From Microcaldota archaeon (GTDB taxonomy: Archaea > Iainarchaeota > Iainarchaeia > JAADDC01): DNA of 40,539 nucleotides. The notes under the pieces were generated by a model. That model worked only from the letters and a program-made list of their open reading frames with translations. It did no database searches and was not told the DNA's origin. Position 1 is the first letter of the stretch, and the number at the start of each line of letters is the position of its first letter. The position numbers were made by a program, and so were the translations under genes. Shown here one piece after another: positions 9,854 to 17,895 of the stretch. The DNA lies in assembly GCA_027011045.1 (NCBI GenBank), contig JALVAT010000006.1, positions 1 through 40,539 of the forward strand, given 5' to 3'.

Positions 9854-11227
9854 TTGCCCTTTGACCTGCGAAGGCTGGAACCCCTTTACGCAAAGCTCCC
9901 CGAGGTGGAACCTCCAAAGGTTCCCCTCACCCTTCGCCAAAAGCTCATGTGGACTGCAGCAGTGCTCCTGACGTTCTTTGTGCTTGGTTACATACGGCCT
10001 TATGGTGTTAGCCAGGCCGCAGCGGAGCAGCTCGCCTTCCTTTCCGTGGTGCTCGCTTCGCGCATCGGTTCCATCATAACCGCAGGTATTGGTCCAATAG
10101 TGCTGGCGTCTATTATACTCCAGCTCTTCGTAGGTGCTGGCATCTTCTCCGTCGATCTTTCCCGTCCAGAGGGTAAAAAAGCCTTTACAGGGACTCAAAA
10201 GCTACTTGCCATTCTGCTCTCCTTCTTTGAGGCGTGGGTATTCACCAGATCCTACCTCATACCCGCACCCGGCATGCTCTGGTTGGTTGTGCTCCAGGTT
10301 GCCTTCGGTTCGATCTTGCTGATGTATCTGGACGAGGTTGTTATGAAGTGGGGCATTGGTTCTGGTATCTCCCTGTTCATCGCCGGTGGTGTGGCCAAAA
10401 CGATGTTTGTGCGCACCTTTGGTCCCCAGAACTCCGTCATAATTGACATCATTAACGCCTTTTCCACGGGGAACCTGACTCAGCTCATCCAGCCCCTCTG
10501 GCTCATCACTGCAACCATCTTGGTCTTCCTGTTGGTGGTCTTTGCGGAGGGCATCCAGGTGGAGATTCCCATCACCTGGACCCGCGCCAAGGGCTACGGC
10601 GGCAGACACCCCATCAAGCTTCTCTACCTTTCTAACATACCCGTTATCCTTGCCGCAGCCCTCTTCGCAAACATACAGCTCATAGCATACCTCGTTCAGG
10701 GCACGCCCCTTGCCCCCATTCTCGGTGTTTACGACCCAACGACGCGCCAGTTCGTGGGCGGCCTGGCCATGTTCACCCAGCCCCCCAGGACGCTGCTAAC
10801 GGAGCTCGTGAACACGATCATCTACGGCCAGGCGTATCCCGCCCTGTGGCTCCACATCGTTCAGGCCATTGGGTACTTGATCCTCCTGACGCTGACCTCC
10901 GTCCTGTTTGGATACCTCTGGCTGGAACTTTCGGGTATGGGTCCAAAGCAGATCGCAGAGCAGCTTGTTCGCTCCGGGTTTACAGTGCCGGGCTTCCGCA
11001 GGGACCCGCGCGTTGTGGAGAAGGTGCTCGAGCGCTACATCCCCGTGGTTGCAATCCTTGGATCTGCCTTCGTGGGTGCGCTCGCCGCATTCACGGATAT
11101 CTTTGGCGCGCTCGCCTCTGGTATGGGCATCCTGCTTGCTGTGGACATCGTCTACCGCTACTACCAGCTCCTGATGCGCGAGCGCCTCTTTGAGCAGCAC
11201 CCAGAACTTGCCAAGGTGTTGGGATGA
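9854..11227 (+). CDS. secY: preprotein translocase subunit SecY
   Basis: Multi-TM SecY/Sec61-alpha sequence; TTG 9854 immediately after uL15 stop (alternative GTG 9836). Confidence 0.95.
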   Translation: MPFDLRRLEPLYAKLPEVEPPKVPLTLRQKLMWTAAVLLTFFVLGYIRPYGVSQAAAEQLAFLSVVLASRIGSIITAGIGPIVLASIILQLFVGAGIFSVDLSRPEGKKAFTGTQKLLAILLSFFEAWVFTRSYLIPAPGMLWLVVLQVAFGSILLMYLDEVVMKWGIGSGISLFIAGGVAKTMFVRTFGPQNSVIIDIINAFSTGNLTQLIQPLWLITATILVFLLVVFAEGIQVEIPITWTRAKGYGGRHPIKLLYLSNIPVILAAALFANIQLIAYLVQGTPLAPILGVYDPTTRQFVGGLAMFTQPPRTLLTELVNTIIYGQAYPALWLHIVQAIGYLILLTLTSVLFGYLWLELSGMGPKQIAEQLVRSGFTVPGFRRDPRVVEKVLERYIPVVAILGSAFVGALAAFTDIFGALASGMGILLAVDIVYRYYQLLMRERLFEQHPELAKVLG

Positions 11228-11811
11228 TCGTCGTAGTTGGAGGCGTTCCCGGGGCGGGCAAGAGCACCGTGATACAGCGAGCCCGCGAGTACGAGGACTT
11301 TGACTATGTGAACTACGGCGATCTCTTCTTCCAGCTCGCCCGGGAGCGCTACGGTATTGAGCACAGGGATGATATGCGTAGGAAGCTATCCATCCATGAG
11401 TACCGGGAGCTTCACAGGGCTGTAGCCGATAGGATCCGCGAGATTGATTATCGGGATATTCGAAAGCCCCTTGTTGTGGATACCCACTTTATGATTGCCA
11501 CCCCCGTTGGCTTTTACCCTGGCTTCCCGGAATACATCATTCGCAGCATTCCCGCCGTTGCCTGGGTGCTCATTGAGGCTGAGCCCGAGGAAATTCGCGC
11601 CCGCAGGGAACAGGATGCAGCAATCAGGAAGCGCGGTGGCGGCATCGAGGACGACATATGGACGCACCAGGATCTGAACCGCAGCGCAGCCGTTCTCTAC
11701 GCGTACCTAACCAACGGTGCCGTGTACATCATTCACAATCGGCAGGGGCACGTGGACGACGCTGCAAAGGAACTGGCACAGGTGATCAGAAGTTGCAGGA
11801 CTGGGCAGTAA
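11224..11811 (+). CDS. adkA: archaeal adenylate kinase
   Basis: P-loop MIVVVGGVPGAGKST; position after secY. Confidence 0.9.
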   Translation: MIVVVGGVPGAGKSTVIQRAREYEDFDYVNYGDLFFQLARERYGIEHRDDMRRKLSIHEYRELHRAVADRIREIDYRDIRKPLVVDTHFMIATPVGFYPGFPEYIIRSIPAVAWVLIEAEPEEIRARREQDAAIRKRGGGIEDDIWTHQDLNRSAAVLYAYLTNGAVYIIHNRQGHVDDAAKELAQVIRSCRTGQ

Positions 11812-12161
11812 TCGTTTTGGTGGCTATAGGCTATTCCATTCTCCTCGCGTTCATCAATCGCCTAATTGGCTTTTCGGAGATGCAGCGCAGGACGCAGCAG
11901 CTCATGAAGCGCATGAAGGATGCTCCGGAAGACGTTTCGCAGGAAGAACTCATGCAGCACCTGGTTGAGATGAACAAGAAAAACCTCCTGCGCCTCGTCT
12001 TGGTATTTATTGTTTTCTATCCCATCTACTACTACTTCAGTTCTCGGTACGGGGACGTCCAGACGCCCTTCGGGACGGTATACTGGCTTTGGCTCTTCAT
12101 CGGAGCCAGCATCGCCTTTGGCATCATCCTAGGAGGTGTTAAGAAATGGTTAGCCCGATGA
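11793..12161 (+). CDS. DUF106 membrane protein (YidC/EMC3-like family)
   Basis: Likely TTG start at 11793 in the supplied ORF; TM segments flanking a charged coiled region; secY-adk-DUF106 context. Confidence 0.82.
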   Translation: MQDWAVIVLVAIGYSILLAFINRLIGFSEMQRRTQQLMKRMKDAPEDVSQEELMQHLVEMNKKNLLRLVLVFIVFYPIYYYFSSRYGDVQTPFGTVYWLWLFIGASIAFGIILGGVKKWLAR

Positions 12162-12487
12162 AACGCAGGCTCAAGAAGATCATTCGTCGTACTCCTGGCG
12201 GCCGCGTTGTCGTCCACTACAAGCGCGGCAAGACGGGCAAGCACCACTGTGCCATTTGTGGCAAGCCTCTGCACGGCGTGCCGCACGGTAAGCGCCCTGC
12301 ACAGGTTCGCAAGCTCGCCAAGACCGAGCGCAGGCCTGAGCGCATATTTGCAGGCATCCTCTGTCCCGAGTGCACCCGTCGCGTGATCGAGTACGCCTTC
12401 TACGTGAAGCACGGCGTGATGGAGATGCGGGACGTGGATATGCGCTATCGTAAGTACGTAGAGCAAGCCCTGAAGGTGGTGGAGTAA
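12158..12487 (+). CDS. rpl34e: 50S ribosomal protein eL34
   Basis: HHCAICGKPLHGVP...CPECTRRVIEYAF. Confidence 0.93.
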   Translation: MKRRLKKIIRRTPGGRVVVHYKRGKTGKHHCAICGKPLHGVPHGKRPAQVRKLAKTERRPERIFAGILCPECTRRVIEYAFYVKHGVMEMRDVDMRYRKYVEQALKVVE

Positions 12488-12488
12488 C

Positions 12489-12707
12489 ATGATGGTCCCT
12501 GGTCGTGTCGTGATCAAGGCGAGCGGCCGCGATGCCGGTAAGAAGCTCGTTGTGGTTGAGAACGTGGACGACGTTTACGTTTACGTTGTTGATCGTTCCG
12601 GCAAGCGCCGCAAGGTGAACAAACGGCATCTGCTCCCAACGGAGACTGTTATCGATGTGAATGGCAAGTCCGACGAGGAAATCGCCAAGGCACTGGGGGA
12701 GCTTTGA
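12489..12707 (+). CDS. rpl14e: 50S ribosomal protein eL14
   Basis: PGRVVIKASGRDAGKKLVVVENVDDVYVYVV...RKVNKRHLLPTE. Confidence 0.92.
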   Translation: MMVPGRVVIKASGRDAGKKLVVVENVDDVYVYVVDRSGKRRKVNKRHLLPTETVIDVNGKSDEEIAKALGEL

Positions 12708-13726
12708 TGCCGTTTCCCTGGGAAGGACCCAAGAAGTTCATCGTGCGCGCGGAGGAAGAGCCCGGGCCCTGGGGTAAGCGGCCCGAGGAGCGTACAGTGG
12801 AGGAGCTCCTCCGCGCATCCATTATTAACCTCGATAAACCCCCTGGACCGACGTCCCACGAGGTAGTCGCGTGGATCCGCCGGCTTCTCAATGTAAGAAA
12901 GGCTGGTCACGGGGGTACCCTGGATCCCCTCGCTACTGGCATTCTCCCCGTGGGAATCAACGCAGGAACCAAGGTTCTCCAGGCTCTTCTCCACGCGGGA
13001 AAGGAGTACGTGGGTATCCTCCACTTGCACGGTGACGTACCGGAGGAGAAGATCCGCGAGGTGGCCAAGGAGTTTGTGGGGGATCTCTACCAGCGCCCCC
13101 CCGTTAAGTCCGCCGTGAAGCGCCGCCTTCGCATCCGCACGGTATACTACCTTGATATCATCGAGGTGGACGGCAGGGACGTGGTCTTTCGGGCAGGGAC
13201 CTCTGCGGGCACCTATATCCGCAAGCTCTGCCACGATCTGGGTATGGCCCTTGGCGTAGGGGGCCACATGGCGGAGCTCCGGCGCACCCGGGTGGGTGCC
13301 TTTAGCGAGGACTACGCCGTGACGCTCCAGGACGTCGTGGATGCCTATCACTTCTGGAAGGAACAGGGGATCGAGGAGCCCATACGCAAGGTGCTCCTTC
13401 CCGTTGAAACGGCTGTGGTGCACCTCCCCAAGATTATTATTCGGGATTCCGCCGTTGCAGCCATAACCCACGGGGCGGATCTCGCCGTACCAGGGATTCT
13501 GCAGGTGCAGGCGGATATACAGCCGGGCCAGCTCGTGGCCATCATGACCCAGAAGGGGGAGCTCGTGGCGCTGGCCCGTGCTCTCATGTCTGCAGAGGAG
13601 ATGGCCATTGCTGACAAGGGAATCGCAGCGGACATCGAACGTGTTATAATGGATCAGTCCGTGTATCCGCCCATGTGGAAGAAGAAGGTCAAAGCGGCGG
13701 AATCGAAGGATAAGGAGGCAAAGTAA
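12707..13726 (+). CDS. cbf5: tRNA/rRNA pseudouridine synthase (Cbf5/TruB family, PUA domain)
   Basis: NLDKPPGPTSHEVVAWIRRLL...KAGHGGTLDPLATGILPV. Confidence 0.95.
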   Translation: MPFPWEGPKKFIVRAEEEPGPWGKRPEERTVEELLRASIINLDKPPGPTSHEVVAWIRRLLNVRKAGHGGTLDPLATGILPVGINAGTKVLQALLHAGKEYVGILHLHGDVPEEKIREVAKEFVGDLYQRPPVKSAVKRRLRIRTVYYLDIIEVDGRDVVFRAGTSAGTYIRKLCHDLGMALGVGGHMAELRRTRVGAFSEDYAVTLQDVVDAYHFWKEQGIEEPIRKVLLPVETAVVHLPKIIIRDSAVAAITHGADLAVPGILQVQADIQPGQLVAIMTQKGELVALARALMSAEEMAIADKGIAADIERVIMDQSVYPPMWKKKVKAAESKDKEAK

Positions 13727-13787
13727 TGGGAATATTTTTAACCTCTACGGCACCCCAGATTAATATCTCCTTTTCAAGGGTGATCGC

Positions 13788-14261
13788 GTGACAGCGGTAG
13801 ATCATGTGGAAAGGGACATAGTGCGCATTGCGGATGTGGACCTAGACGGTACACTTCCCATTCACCGCGCCCTGCTCCGGATTAGGGGCGTGGGGCAGAA
13901 CTTTGCTGTGATTGTTGAGCGCGTTTTTTCCAAGGAGACCGGCATTTCTCCAGACACCCCCCTCGGAAATGTTCCAGAGGACAAGTACGAGCTCCTTGAG
14001 GATATAATCAAGCACCCCGAGAAGCATGGCATTCCCGCATGGGTCTACAACACACAGAAGGACCTTGAGACGGGTGAAGACAAGCATCTCGTTGGCGTGG
14101 ACCTCGAGATCAAGGAACGCAACATCCTCAAGATGGAGGCGGACATGGGATCCTACCGCGGTCTGCGCAGGATGTGGGGTCTCAAGGTGCGCGGTCAGCG
14201 CACGAAGTCCAAGGGCAGGAAGAACAAGATCAGCCCGCGCATAAGGAAGAAGAAGAGGTGA
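13788..14261 (+). CDS. rps13: 30S ribosomal protein uS13
   Basis: S13 family; GTG start with GGTGA SD; TTAATAT box about 26 nt upstream. Confidence 0.94.
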   Translation: MTAVDHVERDIVRIADVDLDGTLPIHRALLRIRGVGQNFAVIVERVFSKETGISPDTPLGNVPEDKYELLEDIIKHPEKHGIPAWVYNTQKDLETGEDKHLVGVDLEIKERNILKMEADMGSYRGLRRMWGLKVRGQRTKSKGRKNKISPRIRKKKR

Positions 14262-14265
14262 CGGT

Positions 14266-14826
14266 ATGGGAGACCCGAAGCGTCAGAAGCCCAAGTATCG
14301 CCGCCCCTATAAGCGCTGGGACAAGGCGCGTATCATTGAGGAGCGGCAGATCATGCGTACCTATGGGCTCAAGAACAAGAAGGAGCTCTGGGTTGCCCGT
14401 GCGGAGCTCCGCAGGATCAGGAAAATCGCTCGTGATCTTCTCGCTGCGTCCGGTGAGGAAAAGGAGCTCCGTGAGAAGGAGTTCCTCAACAGGCTCTATC
14501 GTCTTGGTCTCCTTCCCAAGGACGCTACCCTTGACGATGTTCTGTCCCTTACCGTTCAGGATATCCTCGAGCGCCGCCTTCAGACCATGGTCTGGCGCAA
14601 GGGCTTGGCTCGCACGGTCAAGCAGGCCAGGCAGTTCGTTGTCCATGGCCACGTGTACGTCAACGGCCGCAGGGTGACCATCCCATCCTACTGGGTGCGG
14701 CGTGACGAGGAGGATAAAATTACGGTGGATCCTGACCTCCTCGCGGTTGTCCGTGGCGATGTCCACGCCCCCGCGAAGGAGGCTGTAGAAGCAGCTCAGG
14801 GTGGTGGAGATGAAGGCCAGCAGTAA
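14266..14826 (+). CDS. rps4: 30S ribosomal protein uS4
   Basis: S4 domain [25 protein letters not shown]. Confidence 0.95.
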   Translation: MGDPKRQKPKYRRPYKRWDKARIIEERQIMRTYGLKNKKELWVARAELRRIRKIARDLLAASGEEKELREKEFLNRLYRLGLLPKDATLDDVLSLTVQDILERRLQTMVWRKGLARTVKQARQFVVHGHVYVNGRRVTIPSYWVRRDEEDKITVDPDLLAVVRGDVHAPAKEAVEAAQGGGDEGQQ

Positions 14827-15205
14827 CAGGGTAGCTATCGTCCACATTTACTCCTCCAAGAACAACACCATTGTGCACGCCACGGACATGACCGGGGCCG
14901 AAACCATAGCGATCGCCTCTGGCGGCATGGTTGTGGACGGCGGTAGCAAGAAGGGCACTGCCACTGCTGCCATGAAGGCGATGGAGCTCGTGGCCCAGAA
15001 GATCAAGGACATGGGCATTCGTCACGTGATCATCTACGTCAGGGCGCCCGGTGGAACGAAGTCCAAGACCCCTGGCCCCGGTGCCCAGGCAGCGATCCGT
15101 GAGCTTGCTCGCCACGGTCTCATTCCCATCGTGATCCGCGATGTAACCCCGATCCCCCACGACAGCACCCGCAAGAAGGGAGGTAAGAGGGGTAGGCGCG
15201 TATGA
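14810..15205 (+). CDS. rps11: 30S ribosomal protein uS11
   Basis: [27 protein letters not shown]... Confidence 0.96.
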   Translation: MKASSNRVAIVHIYSSKNNTIVHATDMTGAETIAIASGGMVVDGGSKKGTATAAMKAMELVAQKIKDMGIRHVIIYVRAPGGTKSKTPGPGAQAAIRELARHGLIPIVIRDVTPIPHDSTRKKGGKRGRRV

Positions 15206-15945
15206 AGGTTGAACTGCTTTCCCGGCGGGGCGACGAAGCCCTTACCCTTCTTATCAAAGGGGCAAAGGTGGGCTTCGTCAACGCCCTGCGTCGTGCTATC
15301 ACCGCAGAGGTTCCCGTATTTGCCGTGGACGAAGTGCAGTTCTACGAGAACACCAGTTCCATATGGGACGAGTATATAGCGCACCGCATCGGCCTCGTAC
15401 CGCTTAAGGCAGAGTGGGGCACGTATAACGAAGACTCCGAGGCTCGCTTCTACCTTGAGGTGGAAGGGCCCGCCACCGTGTACTCCAAGGACCTTCAGCC
15501 CCAGACCCCCGGCGTTTCCGTGGCTGACGAGGAGATCCCCATTGTAATGCTCCGTGAGGGTCAGCGCCTTCGCCTAGAGGCCATTGCCCGTGTCGGCACC
15601 GCTGTGGAGCACGCAAAGTGGCAGGCGGGCATTGCTTCCTACCGTCCCGTTGTCCGCATCGATGTGAAGGATCCAGAGAAGCTCAAGGAGCTCATTCCCG
15701 AGCTCGATCCCAAGGAGATTGAGGCGCAGAATGAGCGGCCAGAGGGCGTTGATTCCAAGGTGTATAACCTTATTGACGATCTCATCGTAGACCACCCAGA
15801 GGTTGCCGAAATCCGCAAGAAGGACGATGCCTTCATCTTCCGCGTTGAGAGCTACTGGAACATGCCCGTGGATGACCTCGTTGACGCGGCGGTGGAAACC
15901 CTCGTGAAGCGTCTCGAGGAATTCGCTCGTAAGGTGGGTGAGTAA
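15202..15945 (+). CDS. rpoD: DNA-directed RNA polymerase subunit D
   Basis: [44 protein letters not shown]. Confidence 0.95.
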   Translation: MKVELLSRRGDEALTLLIKGAKVGFVNALRRAITAEVPVFAVDEVQFYENTSSIWDEYIAHRIGLVPLKAEWGTYNEDSEARFYLEVEGPATVYSKDLQPQTPGVSVADEEIPIVMLREGQRLRLEAIARVGTAVEHAKWQAGIASYRPVVRIDVKDPEKLKELIPELDPKEIEAQNERPEGVDSKVYNLIDDLIVDHPEVAEIRKKDDAFIFRVESYWNMPVDDLVDAAVETLVKRLEEFARKVGE

Positions 15946-15947
15946 TC

Positions 15948-16310
15948 ATGAAGAGAACAGGACCGACTAACCCCGTGCTCAGGAGCCTGATCGTTCGCCT
16001 GGAGCGCGCCTCCCGTGAGCATGCGGCGCCGATCTGGGCGGACGTGGCCTACGAGCTCAACATGCCCACCCGGAAAAGGGTGGAGGTTAACGTTGGTGAG
16101 ATTGACAAGCACGTCGAGGATGGTGCTGTCGTAGTTGTGCCCGGCAAGGTTCTGGGCCTCGGCAAGATCCGCAAGAAGGTCACCGTTGCCGCGTGGGCCT
16201 TTTCCTCGGCAGCCCGTGCGAAGATTGAGGCCGCTGGTGGAAGGGCCATATCCATTGAGGAACTGCTCAAAGAGAATCCCCGCGGCAGCGGAGTTATCAT
16301 AATGAAGTGA
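15948..16310 (+). CDS. rpl18e: 50S ribosomal protein eL18
   Basis: TGPTNPVLRSLIVRLERASRE; L18e family. Confidence 0.94.
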   Translation: MKRTGPTNPVLRSLIVRLERASREHAAPIWADVAYELNMPTRKRVEVNVGEIDKHVEDGAVVVVPGKVLGLGKIRKKVTVAAWAFSSAARAKIEAAGGRAISIEELLKENPRGSGVIIMK

Positions 16311-16320
16311 GGTGGCAGTC

Positions 16321-16734
16321 ATGATCGTGATCGACGGCACTGACACCCCCCTTGGCAGGCTTGCATCATACGCCGCCAAGGAGCTGCTCAAGGGCGAGTC
16401 TGTGGTCATCGTAAACGCGGAGAATATCGTGATCTCCGGTGATCCTGACTTCGTCTACAAGCGCTACAAGCACAGGATCGACCTCGTGACCCACAGGAAT
16501 CCACAGGTGAACTCCCCCAAGTACCCGCGCACCGTCACGGGGATTGTCAAGCGCACCGTGCGCGGAATGCTTCCCCGCTGGCGCAAGCGCGGCAGGGAGG
16601 CTCTGAAGCGCCTGGAGGTCTGGCGCGGGATACCAAAGGAGTATCAGGATATCGAGCCGATTAAGCTCAACACGCGCCTCCCGAGGTTTTACATCCGGCT
16701 CGGAGATCTTGCTAAGAGGCTAGGAGGCTGGTGA
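16321..16734 (+). CDS. rpl13: 50S ribosomal protein uL13
   Basis: IDGTDTPLGRLASYAAKELLKGESVVIVNAENIVISG. Confidence 0.95.
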   Translation: MIVIDGTDTPLGRLASYAAKELLKGESVVIVNAENIVISGDPDFVYKRYKHRIDLVTHRNPQVNSPKYPRTVTGIVKRTVRGMLPRWRKRGREALKRLEVWRGIPKEYQDIEPIKLNTRLPRFYIRLGDLAKRLGGW

Positions 16735-16735
16735 A

Positions 16736-17155
16736 ATGGCCGGGAAAAAGAAGAAGGAAAAAATCATATTCACGAAGGCCAAGAAGAAGAGTGCCGTTGC
16801 GAGGGCCACGCTCCACTACCCGGGTAGCGGTCAGATCCGCATCAACGGCTATGCCGTGAACGTCTACGCGCCCAACCCCTACGTGGAGCAGATTATCCTC
16901 GAGCCCTTTGCCCTCGCACCCCAGTACCGTGATGCAGTGGACATCAGCGTGAACGTACACGGCGGCGGTTTCATGGGCCAGGCCGTTGCCGTCCGTGGTG
17001 CCATTGCCAAGGCCCTCGTTGAGCTGGATCAGGATCTTCGCGAGGTGTTCCTCGCCTACGACCGTACGCTGCTCGTTGACGACGTCCGCCGCGTTGAGCC
17101 CAAGAAGCCCCTTGGAAGGAAGGCTCGCGCGAAGAAGCAGACGTCCTACAGGTGA
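16736..17155 (+). CDS. rps9: 30S ribosomal protein uS9
   Basis: S9 C-terminus ...RKARAKKQTSYR. Confidence 0.95.
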   Translation: MAGKKKKEKIIFTKAKKKSAVARATLHYPGSGQIRINGYAVNVYAPNPYVEQIILEPFALAPQYRDAVDISVNVHGGGFMGQAVAVRGAIAKALVELDQDLREVFLAYDRTLLVDDVRRVEPKKPLGRKARAKKQTSYR

Positions 17156-17161
17156 CGGCAC

Positions 17162-17374
17162 ATGCTTCCCCCTGTCCGTTGCTTTACCTGCGGGAAGCCC
17201 ATTGGTGGGCGCATATACCGCGAGTTCCGCGAGCGCCTAGCCAAGGGCGAAGACCCGCAGAAAATCTTCGAGGACCTTGGCATAGAGCGCTACTGCTGCA
17301 GAATGGCCCTCTTTACCTCAGAGAACTACTTCGAGGAAATAATACCGTACACCACGGTCAGAACACGTCAGTAG
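17162..17374 (+). CDS. rpoN: DNA-directed RNA polymerase subunit N
   Basis: PPVRCFTCGKPIGG...YCCRM zinc motif. Confidence 0.96.
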   Translation: MLPPVRCFTCGKPIGGRIYREFRERLAKGEDPQKIFEDLGIERYCCRMALFTSENYFEEIIPYTTVRTRQ

Positions 17375-17379
17375 CGCCC

Positions 17380-17452
17380 CCTTCTTTTATCTATTTGTTT
17401 CGTTCTTGCTTTAACCCTCAGAATCAGCTCTTTTTGCAGTTTTTGTTTTGTA
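17380..17452 (+). terminator. T-rich terminator region at the end of the ribosomal superoperon
   Basis: Repeated T-tracts after rpoN (cttcttttatctatttgtttcgttcttgcttt ... ctctttttgcagtttttgttttg). Confidence 0.55.
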
Positions 17453-17456
17453 GTGC

Positions 17457-17550
17457 GGCGTGTAGTGCGGGGCGAGGCTCCGAACATGGGGCTCCCGCCC
17501 CTATTACCCCGTAGGGGGTGTCTCCGACACCCTGCTGTCAATTGTATAGT
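17457..17550. repeat. Copy 1 of 94/95-bp repeat flanking the 3' end of a tRNA-Leu gene
   Basis: Identical by eye to 26352-26446 except a one-G length difference; contains perfect hairpin GGGTGTC-TCC-GACACCC (17516-17532). Confidence 0.9.
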
Positions 17551-17633
17551 GCGGGGGCGGGGATTCGAACCCCGGAAGGCACTAAGCCAGCGGATCTTGA
17601 GTCCGCCCCCTTTGGCCGCTCGGGCACCCCCGC
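17551..17633 (-). tRNA. tRNA-Leu(CAA)
   Basis: Minus strand GCGGGGGTGCCCGAGCGGCCAAAGGGGGCGGACTCAAGATCCGC...GGGGTTCGAATCCCCGCCCCCGC; class II tRNA with variable arm; anticodon loop CTCAAGA. Confidence 0.93.
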
Positions 17634-17819
17634 AGCCGATCCTCGGCTGGCGCGGAGCTAACTGCCTGTCGCAGACAGGCAGTTATGCGCTTGTACGCGT
17701 GACTGAAGCCCCGCAACCGTATCCCGGTTGACGTGACCGTGCATGGGGCTTTCAGCCCCATACTCAACCGGATGTGTGGTCGGTTGCTTGCAACCGGCCT
17801 CGCGGACCCACTGTCCGCG
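17633..17819. repeat. Hairpin mosaic upstream (5' side) of tRNA-Leu(CAA)
   Basis: Serial inverted repeats: CAGCCGA-TCC-TCGGCTG 17633-17649; AACTGCCTGTC-GCA-GACAGGCAGTT 17660-17684; CAACCG/CGGTTG 17714-17730; ATGGGGCT-TTC-AGCCCCAT 17743-17761 inside CCGGTTGA/TCAACCGG 17724-17771; GGTCGGTTGC-TT-GCAACCGGCC 17778-17799; CGCGGAC/GTCCGCG 17801-17819. Confidence 0.88.
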
Positions 17820-17865
17820 TCGGCCCTGGGTTTACCTGCGCAGCGTAGTTAATTTTTCAGGGAAG

Positions 17866-17874
17866 TTTTATAAG
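17866..17874 (+). promoter_or_regulatory. Archaeal TATA box for the CPA2 antiporter gene (leaderless arrangement)
   Basis: ttttataag about 26 nt upstream of GTG 17896. Confidence 0.55.
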
Positions 17875-17895
17875 CTATTGAAGCGTTTTTCTCTG

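Noticed and set aside
17743-17895. N-terminal extension of the antiporter ORF to 17743
   Set aside because: Runs through the hairpin array and upstream of the TATA box; homologous region begins after about 17896.
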